Source: an uncultured marine group I thaumarchaeote
GTDB taxonomy: Archaea; Thermoproteota; Nitrososphaeria; Nitrososphaerales; Nitrosopumilaceae
DNA: 33,201 nucleotides
Assembly: GCA_902578515.1 (NCBI GenBank)
Contig: CACHDH010000004.1
Location: 1-33,201 of the forward strand
Direction of reading: 5' to 3'
Shown: positions 7,560-17,149 of the stretch, piece after piece
How positions within the stretch are numbered: position 1 is the first letter of the stretch
How the letters are laid out: every line of letters begins with the position of its first letter
The notes under the pieces: model-generated
What the model was told of the DNA's origin: nothing
Database searches by the model: none
What the model saw: only the letters and a program-made list of their open reading frames with translations
Made by a program: the position numbers and the translations under genes

Positions 7560-9620
7560 ATGGCAATTTCTGACTTTATTTCAGTTAGCACATCTCAACT
7601 TTTACCACTTGTGGCGGTAATAGCTTCCTTTGCAGTAGCAGCTGGATTTGCTGCCTGGGTTACTAAGCAAAAACCTGGAACAAAAGAAATGCTTGCAATA
7701 TCAGATGCAGTGAAAGAAGGTGCATCGGCATTTCTCGCAAGGGAAATGAAAGTGATAATTCCTGTTGCTATAGGTCTATCAGTTGTTATTGGATTTTTCA
7801 TAGGTTCTTCTAACGGAATAGCATTTGCTGTTGGTGCAGCACTTTCAGCAGTTGCTGGAATAATTTCATTGAAAATTACTGTTAAGGCAGCAGTAAGATC
7901 AGCTAATTCTACTAAGAAAGGACTTGGAAGAACTTTTGCATTAGCATTCAGAGGTGGCGCAACTGTTGGTCTTTCAGTACCAGCAATGGCCTTAGGTGCT
8001 ATGGCAGTACTCTATATCATATATCCTGATCCAATATCAATAGCTGGTGTAGGAATTGGGGCAAGCCTAATTGCATTATTCATTAGAATTGGTGGTGGAA
8101 TTTACACTAAGGCAGCAGATATGGCTGCAGATTTGGTTGGAAAAGTTGAAGCAAATATTCCAGAGGATGACCCACGAAATCCTGCTACCATTGCAGACAA
8201 TGTAGGTGATAATGTTGGTGATGCAGCAGGAATGGGTTCGGATGTTTACGAGTCTTACATAGTTACTATGTTAGCATCTTTATTGATTGCAGCTCTTATA
8301 GGATTCCCTGATATTGTAATTTATCCAATTCTTGTTGGTGCATCAGGAATAGTTGCTTCTATAATCGGTGCGGCTACTATAAACTCTAGAAAGATCAAAG
8401 ATGTAATGAAACCTCTTAACATTGCTTTTTACGTTTCAGCAGCAGTCGCAATTGCATTAAACTTTATTTTTGCACGTCTATTTCTTGGAGAATCAACCCT
8501 TACATACGCATTATTTGGAACTACTGTAATTGGTGTGATTCTTGTACCTGTGATACAAAAAATTACTGATAACTTTACAAATTACAAATACAAACCTGTC
8601 AATGAAATAGCCGAGTCTGCAAAATGGGGCTATGCATCATTGACTCTAATGGGAATCATACAAGGTATGCGTTCTACGGGTCCTTTCATGATTGCACTGG
8701 TAGTTGCAATTATCATATCATTTGCTTTGTGTTCTTCAGCAGCGCCTGAGGGTTCCGATCCATTACTTTATGGAATATTTGGAACGTCACTCACTGCAAT
8801 GGCGATGTTGAGTCTTGCAGGAATTGTCTTGAGCATAGATGCTTTTGGCCCTATCGCTGATAATGCGGGAGGAATTGTAGAAATGACCGGTATGGGAGAG
8901 AGGAATCGTAAAGTTACAGATGAAATTGATGCTGTAGGAAATACAACAAAGGCAATAACAAAGGGATTTGCAATAGCTAGTGCTGGCCTTGCTGCATTAG
9001 CTATGATTCAAGCTTTCCAATATGAAGCAGCAGAATACTTCCATGCAGTATTTGATTATTCATTATCAAATCCTTCAGTCATTGTAGGCCTATTGGTTGG
9101 TGGATTAATCCCTTTCATTATCACTGGTCAATTAATTAGCGGTGTTTCACGTGCGGCTTTCATACTTATTGATGAAATAAGAGCGCAATTCAAGAAAAAT
9201 CCTGGAATACTTACTGGTAAGACAAAACCAGATTATGCTAGATGTGTGGACATAGCCACCGTAGCATCAATCAAAGAACTGTGGAAAACTGCAAGTATTG
9301 CTGTTGCCGCTCCTATAGTTCTTGGAGTTTTATTAGGTCCTGAAGCAGTAGCAGGTTTGTTATTGGGTGCAGTAGTTACTGGAATATTCCTTGCTTATCA
9401 TTTGGCAAATACTGGCGGTGCATGGGATAATGCTAAAAAGCTCATAGAAATGAAGGGCGAGAGAGGAACTGAGGAACATAAAGTCGCAGTGGTCGGTGAT
9501 ATTATTGGAGATCCTTACAAGGACACAGCAGGTCCTGCACTAAATACAGTAATAAAATTACTTAATACAGTAGCTATAGTTTTTGTTGCTGCATTTGTTA
9601 CTATAATTCCAGGATTGTAG
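7560..9620 (+). CDS. hppA: Membrane-bound proton-translocating pyrophosphatase (K+-independent type signature)
   Basis: 686 aa polytopic; DNVGDNVGDAAGMGSDVYESY; GNTTKAITKGFAIASA; GDIIGDPYKDTAGPALN. Confidence 0.97.
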   Translation: MAISDFISVSTSQLLPLVAVIASFAVAAGFAAWVTKQKPGTKEMLAISDAVKEGASAFLAREMKVIIPVAIGLSVVIGFFIGSSNGIAFAVGAALSAVAGIISLKITVKAAVRSANSTKKGLGRTFALAFRGGATVGLSVPAMALGAMAVLYIIYPDPISIAGVGIGASLIALFIRIGGGIYTKAADMAADLVGKVEANIPEDDPRNPATIADNVGDNVGDAAGMGSDVYESYIVTMLASLLIAALIGFPDIVIYPILVGASGIVASIIGAATINSRKIKDVMKPLNIAFYVSAAVAIALNFIFARLFLGESTLTYALFGTTVIGVILVPVIQKITDNFTNYKYKPVNEIAESAKWGYASLTLMGIIQGMRSTGPFMIALVVAIIISFALCSSAAPEGSDPLLYGIFGTSLTAMAMLSLAGIVLSIDAFGPIADNAGGIVEMTGMGERNRKVTDEIDAVGNTTKAITKGFAIASAGLAALAMIQAFQYEAAEYFHAVFDYSLSNPSVIVGLLVGGLIPFIITGQLISGVSRAAFILIDEIRAQFKKNPGILTGKTKPDYARCVDIATVASIKELWKTASIAVAAPIVLGVLLGPEAVAGLLLGAVVTGIFLAYHLANTGGAWDNAKKLIEMKGERGTEEHKVAVVGDIIGDPYKDTAGPALNTVIKLLNTVAIVFVAAFVTIIPGL

Positions 9621-9634
9621 ATTAAAAAAAGAGT

Positions 9635-9898
9635 TTAAGGGCATCCTTCCATTTTTTGAATAAAGAAACCTTTCTCTTTAATTTCTTTTTCAACTGGTTC
9701 TGGTGCACCCTGTGTGTGACAAAATTGGCATTCCTCTCCTGTCACTTTTGCTCCATCCTCACCTATTGTTGCTAGCCATTGTTTTGCATATTCAATTGCT
9801 TTGTCATGATCTTGCACGTCTGTTATAACATCAAAGTGCATAGTATGACCATCTTTGGCTTTAACATAGGTATCGTAGACGTGTATGTCCATTGCCAT
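9635..9898 (-). CDS. DUF2024-like small protein
   Basis: MAMDIHVYDTYVKAKDGHTMHFDV...ECQFCHTQGAPEPVEKEIKEKGFFIQKMEGCP pattern. Confidence 0.75.
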   Translation of the reverse strand: MAMDIHVYDTYVKAKDGHTMHFDVITDVQDHDKAIEYAKQWLATIGEDGAKVTGEECQFCHTQGAPEPVEKEIKEKGFFIQKMEGCP

Positions 9899-9944
9899 AA
9901 TAATGCATAAAATCAGGGACTATTTAATCTAAACAATTAACATT

Positions 9945-10337
9945 ATGAAAAAAAAGATTCTTGCTTCTATTACAGGATTTGAAAACATAAACATAGAATT
10001 GAACGATACTCTTTCGCCTAAAACTTGTCAGAGTATTATTGATTCGTTACCATTCTCAGTTAATGCACATGTCTGGGGAGAAGAGATCTATACTGATGAA
10101 TCGCCAATCTCACAAGCTGAAGAAAATGCAAAGGATTTGGTTAGTATTAATGACGTTGCATATTGGCCAAGTGGGAAAGCAATATGCCTATTTTTTGGTC
10201 CTACACCAATCGGTAAAAAGGGAGAGATTAAACCATATTCACCAGTAAATGTAGTAGGGAAAATAATTTTCTCAGACAAATCTATCATTAAAAAATTCAC
10301 TGATGGGCAAGAAATTAGTTTCAAGAAGATTAGTTAA
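9945..10337 (+). CDS. Cyclophilin-like fold protein (archaeal DUF369-type)
   Basis: ATLP-like N-terminus, WGEEIYTDESPI, DVAYWPSGKAICLFFGPTPIG, SPVNVVGKI. Confidence 0.75.
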   Translation: MKKKILASITGFENINIELNDTLSPKTCQSIIDSLPFSVNAHVWGEEIYTDESPISQAEENAKDLVSINDVAYWPSGKAICLFFGPTPIGKKGEIKPYSPVNVVGKIIFSDKSIIKKFTDGQEISFKKIS

Positions 10338-10738
10338 TCTATTTTTATTGGTATTTCTATTACATCTAAATCTAGTAGATATGCCCTCATATTGTTACTT
10401 ACACCTGAGAAAATTATCCATGGTACAGGATTATTTTGCATGAATTTTTTATCAGTACTTGATGGAATTGCATCTGAATTAGGATGAGAATGAAACACAC
10501 CAACTAGTTCTAAATGCATTTTTTCTGCAAGTTTATATCCCTTCAATAGTTCGTCTGGAGAAATTGTAAAATTTGTTTGTGATTCATCTATATTTTCTGT
10601 AAGAAAAACCTCTTTGATATTCCAAACATCATCAATCTTTTCTCCAAGTAACATTGCACATGATTCATTCGGTTGTTGTTCAACGGCATGAGTGACTAAC
10701 CTATCTTTTTCTTTTTGCGTTAAAACTATACATTCCAA
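10334..10738 (-). CDS. JAMM/MPN+ (Mov34/PAD-1) metalloprotease
   Basis: ELVGVFHSHPNSDAIPSSTD fits E...HxHx10D JAMM motif. Confidence 0.88.
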   Translation of the reverse strand: MECIVLTQKEKDRLVTHAVEQQPNESCAMLLGEKIDDVWNIKEVFLTENIDESQTNFTISPDELLKGYKLAEKMHLELVGVFHSHPNSDAIPSSTDKKFMQNNPVPWIIFSGVSNNMRAYLLDLDVIEIPIKID

Positions 10739-10743
10739 TGTGT

Positions 10744-11550
10744 TTATTCAACAGGCTCTTCTATTACAATGCTTGCAACCATCCAAGGGTGGACTATGCA
10801 CATGTATTCGTAAGAACCAATACTCAATTGACCTGAATCAAGTAGAAATTTTTCATTTGCATTAAGCAAACCAGAATCAAAAGTTTCTCCAAAGTCCAAC
10901 GAACTAGTTACGGTATGCATATCCACATCATCGTTTGTCCATTGTATTACATCGCCTTTTTCTAATGTAGCAACATCAGGATCATAATCTGGATTTCCTT
11001 GTTCTGATGAACCAGCTAAAATTGAAATAGCAAAAATTTCACCTTCAGGAACTTCTTGAACAATCTCCTTAACAGTCTCTTCGGCAACTTCTGGCAAAAG
11101 ATATCCAGTTGGTCCTAGTATACCAAAGCCAAAAAATACTGTGATACCTAAACCAATTGCAAATATGAAGATAAGACCAACAGGTTTGACATACTGTGGA
11201 ATCTTCATAGCCATATATGCAATTACGATACCTGGTACTGAAACCATAATCAGAAGTCCTGCAACTGTTGGTAATGTAGTACTTTCACTTCCTACAAATC
11301 CTCCAGCACCAAATGTCAAAATTATTGACATTGTAACCAGGACAGTGGCTTTTGTTCTGTTTGATGTTGATACTCCGCCATCTAGAATTCCAGCACCCAA
11401 GAATATCAATCCGATAAAAAATAACAAGCCTGAAAGTGCATGCATTCCATCAATGAATGTATGTGCTAATCCAGCATATGATAGAACTATACCAGCTAGC
11501 CCAATTGCACTAAGCCCGCCACCAGGCATGACTAGTTCCCAATTACTCAT
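10744..11550 (-). CDS. Multi-TM membrane protein with C-terminal plastocyanin-like cupredoxin domain
   Basis: Several N-terminal hydrophobic helices; C-terminal VDMHTVTSS...YEYMCIVHPWM type-1 copper ligand pattern. Confidence 0.88.
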   Translation of the reverse strand: MSNWELVMPGGGLSAIGLAGIVLSYAGLAHTFIDGMHALSGLLFFIGLIFLGAGILDGGVSTSNRTKATVLVTMSIILTFGAGGFVGSESTTLPTVAGLLIMVSVPGIVIAYMAMKIPQYVKPVGLIFIFAIGLGITVFFGFGILGPTGYLLPEVAEETVKEIVQEVPEGEIFAISILAGSSEQGNPDYDPDVATLEKGDVIQWTNDDVDMHTVTSSLDFGETFDSGLLNANEKFLLDSGQLSIGSYEYMCIVHPWMVASIVIEEPVE

Positions 11551-11597
11551 TTAAGCTTGATGAGAAATTCTAGATAATTAATCGTTTTGCACAGAAA

Positions 11598-12518
11598 TTG
11601 ATCGATTCGAATAAATTAAATCATATAGACCAATCTCAACAATCGTTGGGATTAAAAGAGATATTCGAGGTTTCAAAGCCCAGAATAATAATTCTACTTG
11701 TAATAACCGCTGTTACATCCATGTATGCTGGAAGTAAACTTGTTGGTCCTGAGATAGACTATCTAGGAATTTTACATATTATAGTTGCTGGATCGCTTGC
11801 ATCTGCTGGTTCAAGTGCACTAAACCATTTTTATGATAGGGACATAGATTTGAAAATGAAACGTACAAGCAATAGACCTATACCATCAGGAAGAAGTAAA
11901 GATACAACAGTTCTCATTTATGGACTTGGTGTTAGTGCAGCATCTGTTATTTATGCAGCGTTCACACTCAATTATGTAGCTACTTTCTTTATTGCCTTGG
12001 GAATTTTCTTTTATGTTATAATATACACAGTCTGGCTTAAACGTTCGAATTCCTCAAATATCGTAATTGGTGGATTTGCGGGAAGTGCTGCATCAATGGC
12101 TGGGTGGTCTGCTGCGACTGGATCTATTGACATTCTCGGATTTTTAATCGGATTTCTGGTTTTTGTATGGACACCATCTCACTTTTGGTGTCTTGCTATG
12201 AAAATACGCGATGATTATGCAGAAGCAAATGTACCGATGCTTCCTGTGTTGATTGGAATGGAAAAAACATCAAAGTACATACTTGCAAATACGATTATAC
12301 TATTACCGTATTCATTGATGCTCTATGCATTTGGTATGGGTATTGTTTATACCATAATCGCAGCAGTTGCAGGTGGTCTCATGTTGGCATATCATTATAA
12401 GCTTACAAAAACACCAACGTCAGATTTTGCGTGGAAGGCGTACAAAGTAACTGCGCCCTATCTTACTATAATTTTTGTAGGTATCGCATTAGATGCAGCT
12501 TTTCACTTTAGATTTTAG
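11598..12518 (+). CDS. ctaB: Protoheme IX farnesyltransferase
   Basis: NHFYDRDIDLKMKRTSNRPIPSGR, WTPSHFWCLAMKIRDDYAEANVPMLPV; TTG start. Confidence 0.95.
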   Translation: MIDSNKLNHIDQSQQSLGLKEIFEVSKPRIIILLVITAVTSMYAGSKLVGPEIDYLGILHIIVAGSLASAGSSALNHFYDRDIDLKMKRTSNRPIPSGRSKDTTVLIYGLGVSAASVIYAAFTLNYVATFFIALGIFFYVIIYTVWLKRSNSSNIVIGGFAGSAASMAGWSAATGSIDILGFLIGFLVFVWTPSHFWCLAMKIRDDYAEANVPMLPVLIGMEKTSKYILANTIILLPYSLMLYAFGMGIVYTIIAAVAGGLMLAYHYKLTKTPTSDFAWKAYKVTAPYLTIIFVGIALDAAFHFRF

Positions 12519-12820
12519 TTGGTATTATCATTAGGTTCAGGAAAACTATCTTCATAGTCTTTTTCTAATGATTTCTGATTCTGTAATTCAACATCATCTT
12601 CTTCTTCTTTGTTAGTAACAATTTCGATTCTACGTGTATCCTTGGTAAGCCAGTTTACATTTATCAGACCCATTATTTCCATGTCTAGTAATGTTTTATT
12701 GAAAAGATCATCCGATATATGATAACCATCCTTCACTAGACTTTTGATCAGTGTTGTATCAGTAATAGAACCTTTTTCTTCGACTTTCTCCATTACTATA
12801 TTCTTATATTTTACAGTCAA
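12515..12820 (-). CDS. Small winged-helix-like conserved hypothetical protein
   Basis: 101 aa; helical N-terminal region with acidic tail; immediately downstream of cdc48 (3-bp gap). Confidence 0.65.
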   Translation of the reverse strand: MTVKYKNIVMEKVEEKGSITDTTLIKSLVKDGYHISDDLFNKTLLDMEIMGLINVNWLTKDTRRIEIVTNKEEEDDVELQNQKSLEKDYEDSFPEPNDNTN

Positions 12821-12822
12821 TT

Positions 12823-14994
12823 TTATCGATAGAATGTGTCCCCTGCAGGTTTAGGAATTATGTTTGAAACTTCAGCTTTGATATCGCTGTACCATTTATC
12901 AATTTCTTTAGTCATTGATGGTCTAACTCTCTTTAATGCCACAGCAAAATCGTTACTAGTAATCTTTGGCGAATCTTTTTGCATAGCATTAACTGCTGCT
13001 TCCCTACATAATGAAGCCAAATCAGCTCCAGTATAATTTTGTGTAGATACTGCAATTTCATTCAAGTTAACGTCATTTGCAAGTGGCATGTTGTCAGTTA
13101 ATATCTTAATTATTTCTAATCGGCTTTTTTCATCTGGTGGCTGAACAAACAAAACAATGTCAAGTCTTTCATTACGTAACATTGAATTGTCAATTAAATC
13201 AGGTCTATTTGTAATTCCAACGATTACTATATTTGATGTACCACTATCCTCCATTTCAGTTAACATCTGGCTAAGTATTGTTTCTCCATGATTGTGTTCA
13301 TCTTTCATTTTAGATTTTGCAAGTGAATCAAGCTCATCAAAAATAACAACACATGGAGCAGATGCTTTTGCCTTTCGGAAAATTTCTCTTATTGCCTTTT
13401 CAGATTCTCCAACCCATTTTGATAGTATTTCTGGTCCCCTAACCAAAATCATGTTTGCACCACACTCGGCTGCTAATGCCCTTGCAAGTAATGTTTTACC
13501 ACAACCTGGTGGACCATAAAGCAGTACACCCCTAGGTGGTTTTACACCCATTTTCTTAAATTTATTCGGAGAATTGATAGCAGCAACCATGTTATCTTCC
13601 AATATCTTTTTTTCATCATTTAATCCACCAACATTATCCCACCAAACTTTTGCACGTTCAACATAAAATTCTCTCATAGCTGTTGGAATTACTTCTAATG
13701 TTGCATCGTAAAAGTCACGAAGTTTTATTTCCATCGACTCCAATATTTTTGTTGGTATACGCTCATTTTCAAGATCAATTTCAGGTAAGTATCGTCGTAT
13801 TGCCTTTATGGCGCTTTCCCTACATAATGATTTGATATCTGCGCCAGTGTATCCATGAAGATCATTTGCAAAGCTCTTCAAATCAATATCTGTTGCAAGA
13901 GGCATTCCACGTGTATGTATTTGTAAAATTTCTAATCTACCGTCTGTATTAGGTACAGATATTTCCATTTCTCTATCGAATCTTCCAGGTCTTCGTAGTG
14001 CTGGATCTACGCTATCAGGACGATTTGATGCACCAAGTACAATTACATTTCCTCTATCAGTAAGCCCATCCATCAATGCTAAAAGTTGCGCGACAACTCG
14101 TTTCTCAACATCCCCATAAACTTCTTCTCGCTTTGGCGCAATCGCATCAATTTCATCTATGAATATTATACTAGGTGAATTATCCTTTGCTTCCTTGAAT
14201 ATATCTCGAAGTTTAGCCTCAGTTTCTCCATAATACTTGTTCATAATTTCCGGACCATTGATGAGATACATGTTAGCATCTGATTCACTTGCAATAACTC
14301 TAGCAAGTAATGTTTTACCACAACCTGGTGGACCATAAAGTAACACACCGCTGTGTGGCTCAACTCCTAGTCTGCTGAATAATTCTGGATGTCTTAAAGG
14401 CAATTCAACTATTTCACGCATAGCCTTAACTGTGTCACCCAATCCACCTATTTCTTCATATGTAATCCGTGTTCTTTTGTCAGTTGATGTCTCAGAAAGT
14501 ATTTTTAGGATAGTAGAACGTTCAATCTTAACAATTCCTTTTGGTGTAGCCTTGCTAATCTTAAACTCCATTGAATTTCCAAGAATCATTACTGATATTT
14601 CATCACCTATAGTGAGAGGCAATCCTTTCAATCTGTTTTTTACAAAATCAGTAAATTCCTTATCTATAGTAACAACATCATTTACTGGCATTAGTTTGAC
14701 ATTCTTTGCAGTTTTCACCTTAACTTTTTTCACAAAAACTACATCGCCTATAGCTGCACCAATATTTTTTCTAGTTTGCCCGTCTAGACGAATAGAGTCA
14801 GGGTTTTTTTCATCCTCATCTGATGGCCATACAATTGCACAACTTGTTTTAGTACCCTTTATTTCAATAATATCTCCTGGAGCAACATGTAGGTAGTCCA
14901 TTGCATTGTGACCAATTCTGGCTCTCCTTTTTCCAACATCTCTTTGCTTAGATTCATCCACTCTCATTTGTAATAGAATTTTTTCATCGACCAA
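12823..14994 (-). CDS. cdc48: CDC48/VCP/p97-family double AAA+ ATPase
   Basis: Two Walker A ([30 protein letters not shown]), two SRH regions, CDC48 N-domain; C-terminus ...GDTFYR. Confidence 0.97.
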   Translation of the reverse strand: MVDEKILLQMRVDESKQRDVGKRRARIGHNAMDYLHVAPGDIIEIKGTKTSCAIVWPSDEDEKNPDSIRLDGQTRKNIGAAIGDVVFVKKVKVKTAKNVKLMPVNDVVTIDKEFTDFVKNRLKGLPLTIGDEISVMILGNSMEFKISKATPKGIVKIERSTILKILSETSTDKRTRITYEEIGGLGDTVKAMREIVELPLRHPELFSRLGVEPHSGVLLYGPPGCGKTLLARVIASESDANMYLINGPEIMNKYYGETEAKLRDIFKEAKDNSPSIIFIDEIDAIAPKREEVYGDVEKRVVAQLLALMDGLTDRGNVIVLGASNRPDSVDPALRRPGRFDREMEISVPNTDGRLEILQIHTRGMPLATDIDLKSFANDLHGYTGADIKSLCRESAIKAIRRYLPEIDLENERIPTKILESMEIKLRDFYDATLEVIPTAMREFYVERAKVWWDNVGGLNDEKKILEDNMVAAINSPNKFKKMGVKPPRGVLLYGPPGCGKTLLARALAAECGANMILVRGPEILSKWVGESEKAIREIFRKAKASAPCVVIFDELDSLAKSKMKDEHNHGETILSQMLTEMEDSGTSNIVIVGITNRPDLIDNSMLRNERLDIVLFVQPPDEKSRLEIIKILTDNMPLANDVNLNEIAVSTQNYTGADLASLCREAAVNAMQKDSPKITSNDFAVALKRVRPSMTKEIDKWYSDIKAEVSNIIPKPAGDTFYR

Positions 14995-15002
14995 GAAATC
15001 AC

Positions 15003-15284
15003 CTATTTCATGTCAACTGACATTCTACTCATATTTAGAACCTCAAATTCACTAACACCATCTACAGATTTCACTGCATTTTCTAGCGAATCCATCTGTC
15101 CCTCCTTATCATCTAGGATAAATTCAGCCTTGATAAAGTGCAAGCCAAAAGCTAGTGGTTCAAGTTGGTGATTTCTGAGTTGAATGCCATCCTTTAATGA
15201 TCCCTTAATTTCTTCAACTAACTTGTTCAAGTCTATCTCTGTTCCAGTAGGAAGAATTTTTGTGATAAATAATAACTGTGCCAA
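15003..15284 (-). CDS. Translation elongation factor EF-1beta
   Basis: 93 aa; [43 protein letters not shown]; neighbours a zinc-ribbon gene as in many archaea. Confidence 0.9.
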   Translation of the reverse strand: MAQLLFITKILPTGTEIDLNKLVEEIKGSLKDGIQLRNHQLEPLAFGLHFIKAEFILDDKEGQMDSLENAVKSVDGVSEFEVLNMSRMSVDMK

Positions 15285-15287
15285 TTT

Positions 15288-15470
15288 TTAAGGACCTTGA
15301 AAATTACAAGATGAACATGTATAACTTCTTACAGATATCCTACAACTTTCGCATCTCCAAAAAAGATCACCGTTATCACAGTTTGGACAATTAAATTTTA
15401 CACATTTATCGTTAGGCATGATATGTCGATGGCAGCAACTACATATTGGTAATTCAAGGTTTGTTGACAT
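15288..15470 (-). CDS. Zinc-ribbon RNA-binding-type protein (DUF1610-like)
   Basis: ICSCCHRHI..., FNCPNCDNGDLFWRCESCRISVRSYTCSSCNFQGP; likely start at internal ATG (MSTNLELP); ORF track extends to 15497. Confidence 0.8.
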   Translation of the reverse strand: MSTNLELPICSCCHRHIMPNDKCVKFNCPNCDNGDLFWRCESCRISVRSYTCSSCNFQGP

Positions 15471-15508
15471 ACACAAGTCGCTGCCTAATAACGGCATTTA
15501 TACCTTGC

Positions 15509-16669
15509 TTACCTCGCGGATGAATAATTTAGTATACGTTTTATTTCTGCACTCATTATATTTTGAGCTGCATTTAGAGACTTTCGCATACCAAGCAATT
15601 TTACAATAGACGTTGCATGGAAATCAAAATCATCTTTGTTTGAAATTTCATCTGTGATCTCTGGTGTGACAGTATCAAAGATTGTATCGATTGTTTTGTT
15701 ATCAACTCTTTCAAGAATTTTTCTCGCAAGACGCTGTTTTTCAAATTCTTTACCAAACTTATCATGCCAATTTTTTTGATATTGTTTAAGCTGTGCTTTA
15801 TCATCAGATTCCAGATATTTTGTTATTGCACTACCTGCAAAAATTCCACCCATACCACAGGAATAGATTCCACCTGCTGTAGTTGGTTTTGATTGTCCCG
15901 CAGCGTCGCCAGCTATCACTGTGTTCTCAGCGACAAAATTTTTGATTGGTCCTTTGATCCATATTGGGGCAAAAATCTTTCTTACAGTCGAATGATTTCC
16001 TTTACTCTTCAGAAACTGTTTCATTAGATTCGATACGTTGATCTCTCTACCAGCAACACCTACTTTACCAGCACCGTTACCAGATGGAATTATCCACGCA
16101 AAAAATCCAGGATATTTCACATTATCAAAATATACCTCAACTCTACCATCTTCTATCCAATCTGCATAAACTTCATACTGGGCAGAAAGCAAAACACCAT
16201 CTCTCTCATTATTTATCAAAGCATTAACTCCCCTACAATCTACTAGAATTTTACACCCAATCTCACCATCAGTTGTTTTAACGCTAAGTTTCGTTTTTTC
16301 TTTAAAACCGGTTTTTACTCTAATCTCAGCACCAGATTGCTCGGCTTGTTTAGCCACCTGTTTGTCAAGTTCTCTCCTATTAACCACAATAACTTTCTGC
16401 TTTTTTGAATTGATTTCTATATGCTTTCCACCAGGCGCATAAATTAGAGCTGAATTAATTGTTGAATCGAATGTTTTTTGTGTAGGTTCTATTCCTAATT
16501 CACCCAACGCTGTTTTACTGACCAAACCTCCACAATGATCAGGAGTTCCAATCTCGAACCCTTCTTCTAAAACTAAAACAGAATGTCCTTTTTTTGCTAT
16601 TTCTCTAGCAGACATTAATCCAGAAATGCTACCACCTGCAATTACTACATCATATTCTTCCATAAACAC
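15509..16669 (-). CDS. Geranylgeranyl reductase-family FAD-dependent oxidoreductase
   Basis: YDVVIAGGSISGLMSAREIAKKGHSVLVLEE; DHCGGLVS; AGDAAGQSKPTTAGGIYSCGMGG. Confidence 0.92.
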   Translation of the reverse strand: MFMEEYDVVIAGGSISGLMSAREIAKKGHSVLVLEEGFEIGTPDHCGGLVSKTALGELGIEPTQKTFDSTINSALIYAPGGKHIEINSKKQKVIVVNRRELDKQVAKQAEQSGAEIRVKTGFKEKTKLSVKTTDGEIGCKILVDCRGVNALINNERDGVLLSAQYEVYADWIEDGRVEVYFDNVKYPGFFAWIIPSGNGAGKVGVAGREINVSNLMKQFLKSKGNHSTVRKIFAPIWIKGPIKNFVAENTVIAGDAAGQSKPTTAGGIYSCGMGGIFAGSAITKYLESDDKAQLKQYQKNWHDKFGKEFEKQRLARKILERVDNKTIDTIFDTVTPEITDEISNKDDFDFHATSIVKLLGMRKSLNAAQNIMSAEIKRILNYSSAR

Positions 16670-16738
16670 TCAAAATATCTATTAATACAATTATGTTTCG
16701 AATCAATTGCAAAGTTTTTCATAATACACGGTTTTTGT

Positions 16739-17095
16739 ATGTATATGGCAATAAAACAGGTTATTGTAGTAAGAACTGATCTTGATATGGGAAAAGGAAA
16801 GATTGCTGCTCAAGTTGGTCATGCATGTGTAATGGGTGCTGAGCATGTTCGAAAATCTAATCCCGACTGGTTTTCAGAATGGTGGGAAGCACAAGAAAAG
16901 GTTGTACTCAAAGTTGCGAATCTAAAAGAACTTGAGCAAATAATACGAGATGCACAGGAATTTGGATTGCCTTGCTCTGGAATATCTGATGCAGGTCACA
17001 CGCAACTACCACCTGGGACAGTAACTTGTGCATCCATTGGTCCCGCACCTGAAGAAAAGATTGATAAAATCACTGGAGATTTAAAACTTTTATAA
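16739..17095 (+). CDS. pth2: Peptidyl-tRNA hydrolase Pth2
   Basis: IKQVIVVRTDLDMGKGKIAAQVGHACVMG; DAGHTQLPPGTVTCASIGPAPEEKID; real start may be ATG 16745. Confidence 0.95.
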   Translation: MYMAIKQVIVVRTDLDMGKGKIAAQVGHACVMGAEHVRKSNPDWFSEWWEAQEKVVLKVANLKELEQIIRDAQEFGLPCSGISDAGHTQLPPGTVTCASIGPAPEEKIDKITGDLKLL

Positions 17096-17149
17096 TTTTT
17101 TATTATTAATTCCCAATCAGATATAATGTAGATAAATTCGTATGTTACT

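Noticed and set aside
7514-7560. TGATGA upstream of hppA as a C box
   Set aside because: No D box within range; better explained as promoter-proximal AT-rich DNA.
9635-9898. CQFCH (CxxCH) looks like a c-type heme motif
   Set aside because: The protein is small with no signal peptide and fits a DUF2024-like family where the Cys residues are more likely structural or metal-binding.
12836-14896. Plus-strand ORFs 12836-13036, 13292-13519, 14432-14896
   Set aside because: All antisense to the well supported cdc48 gene.
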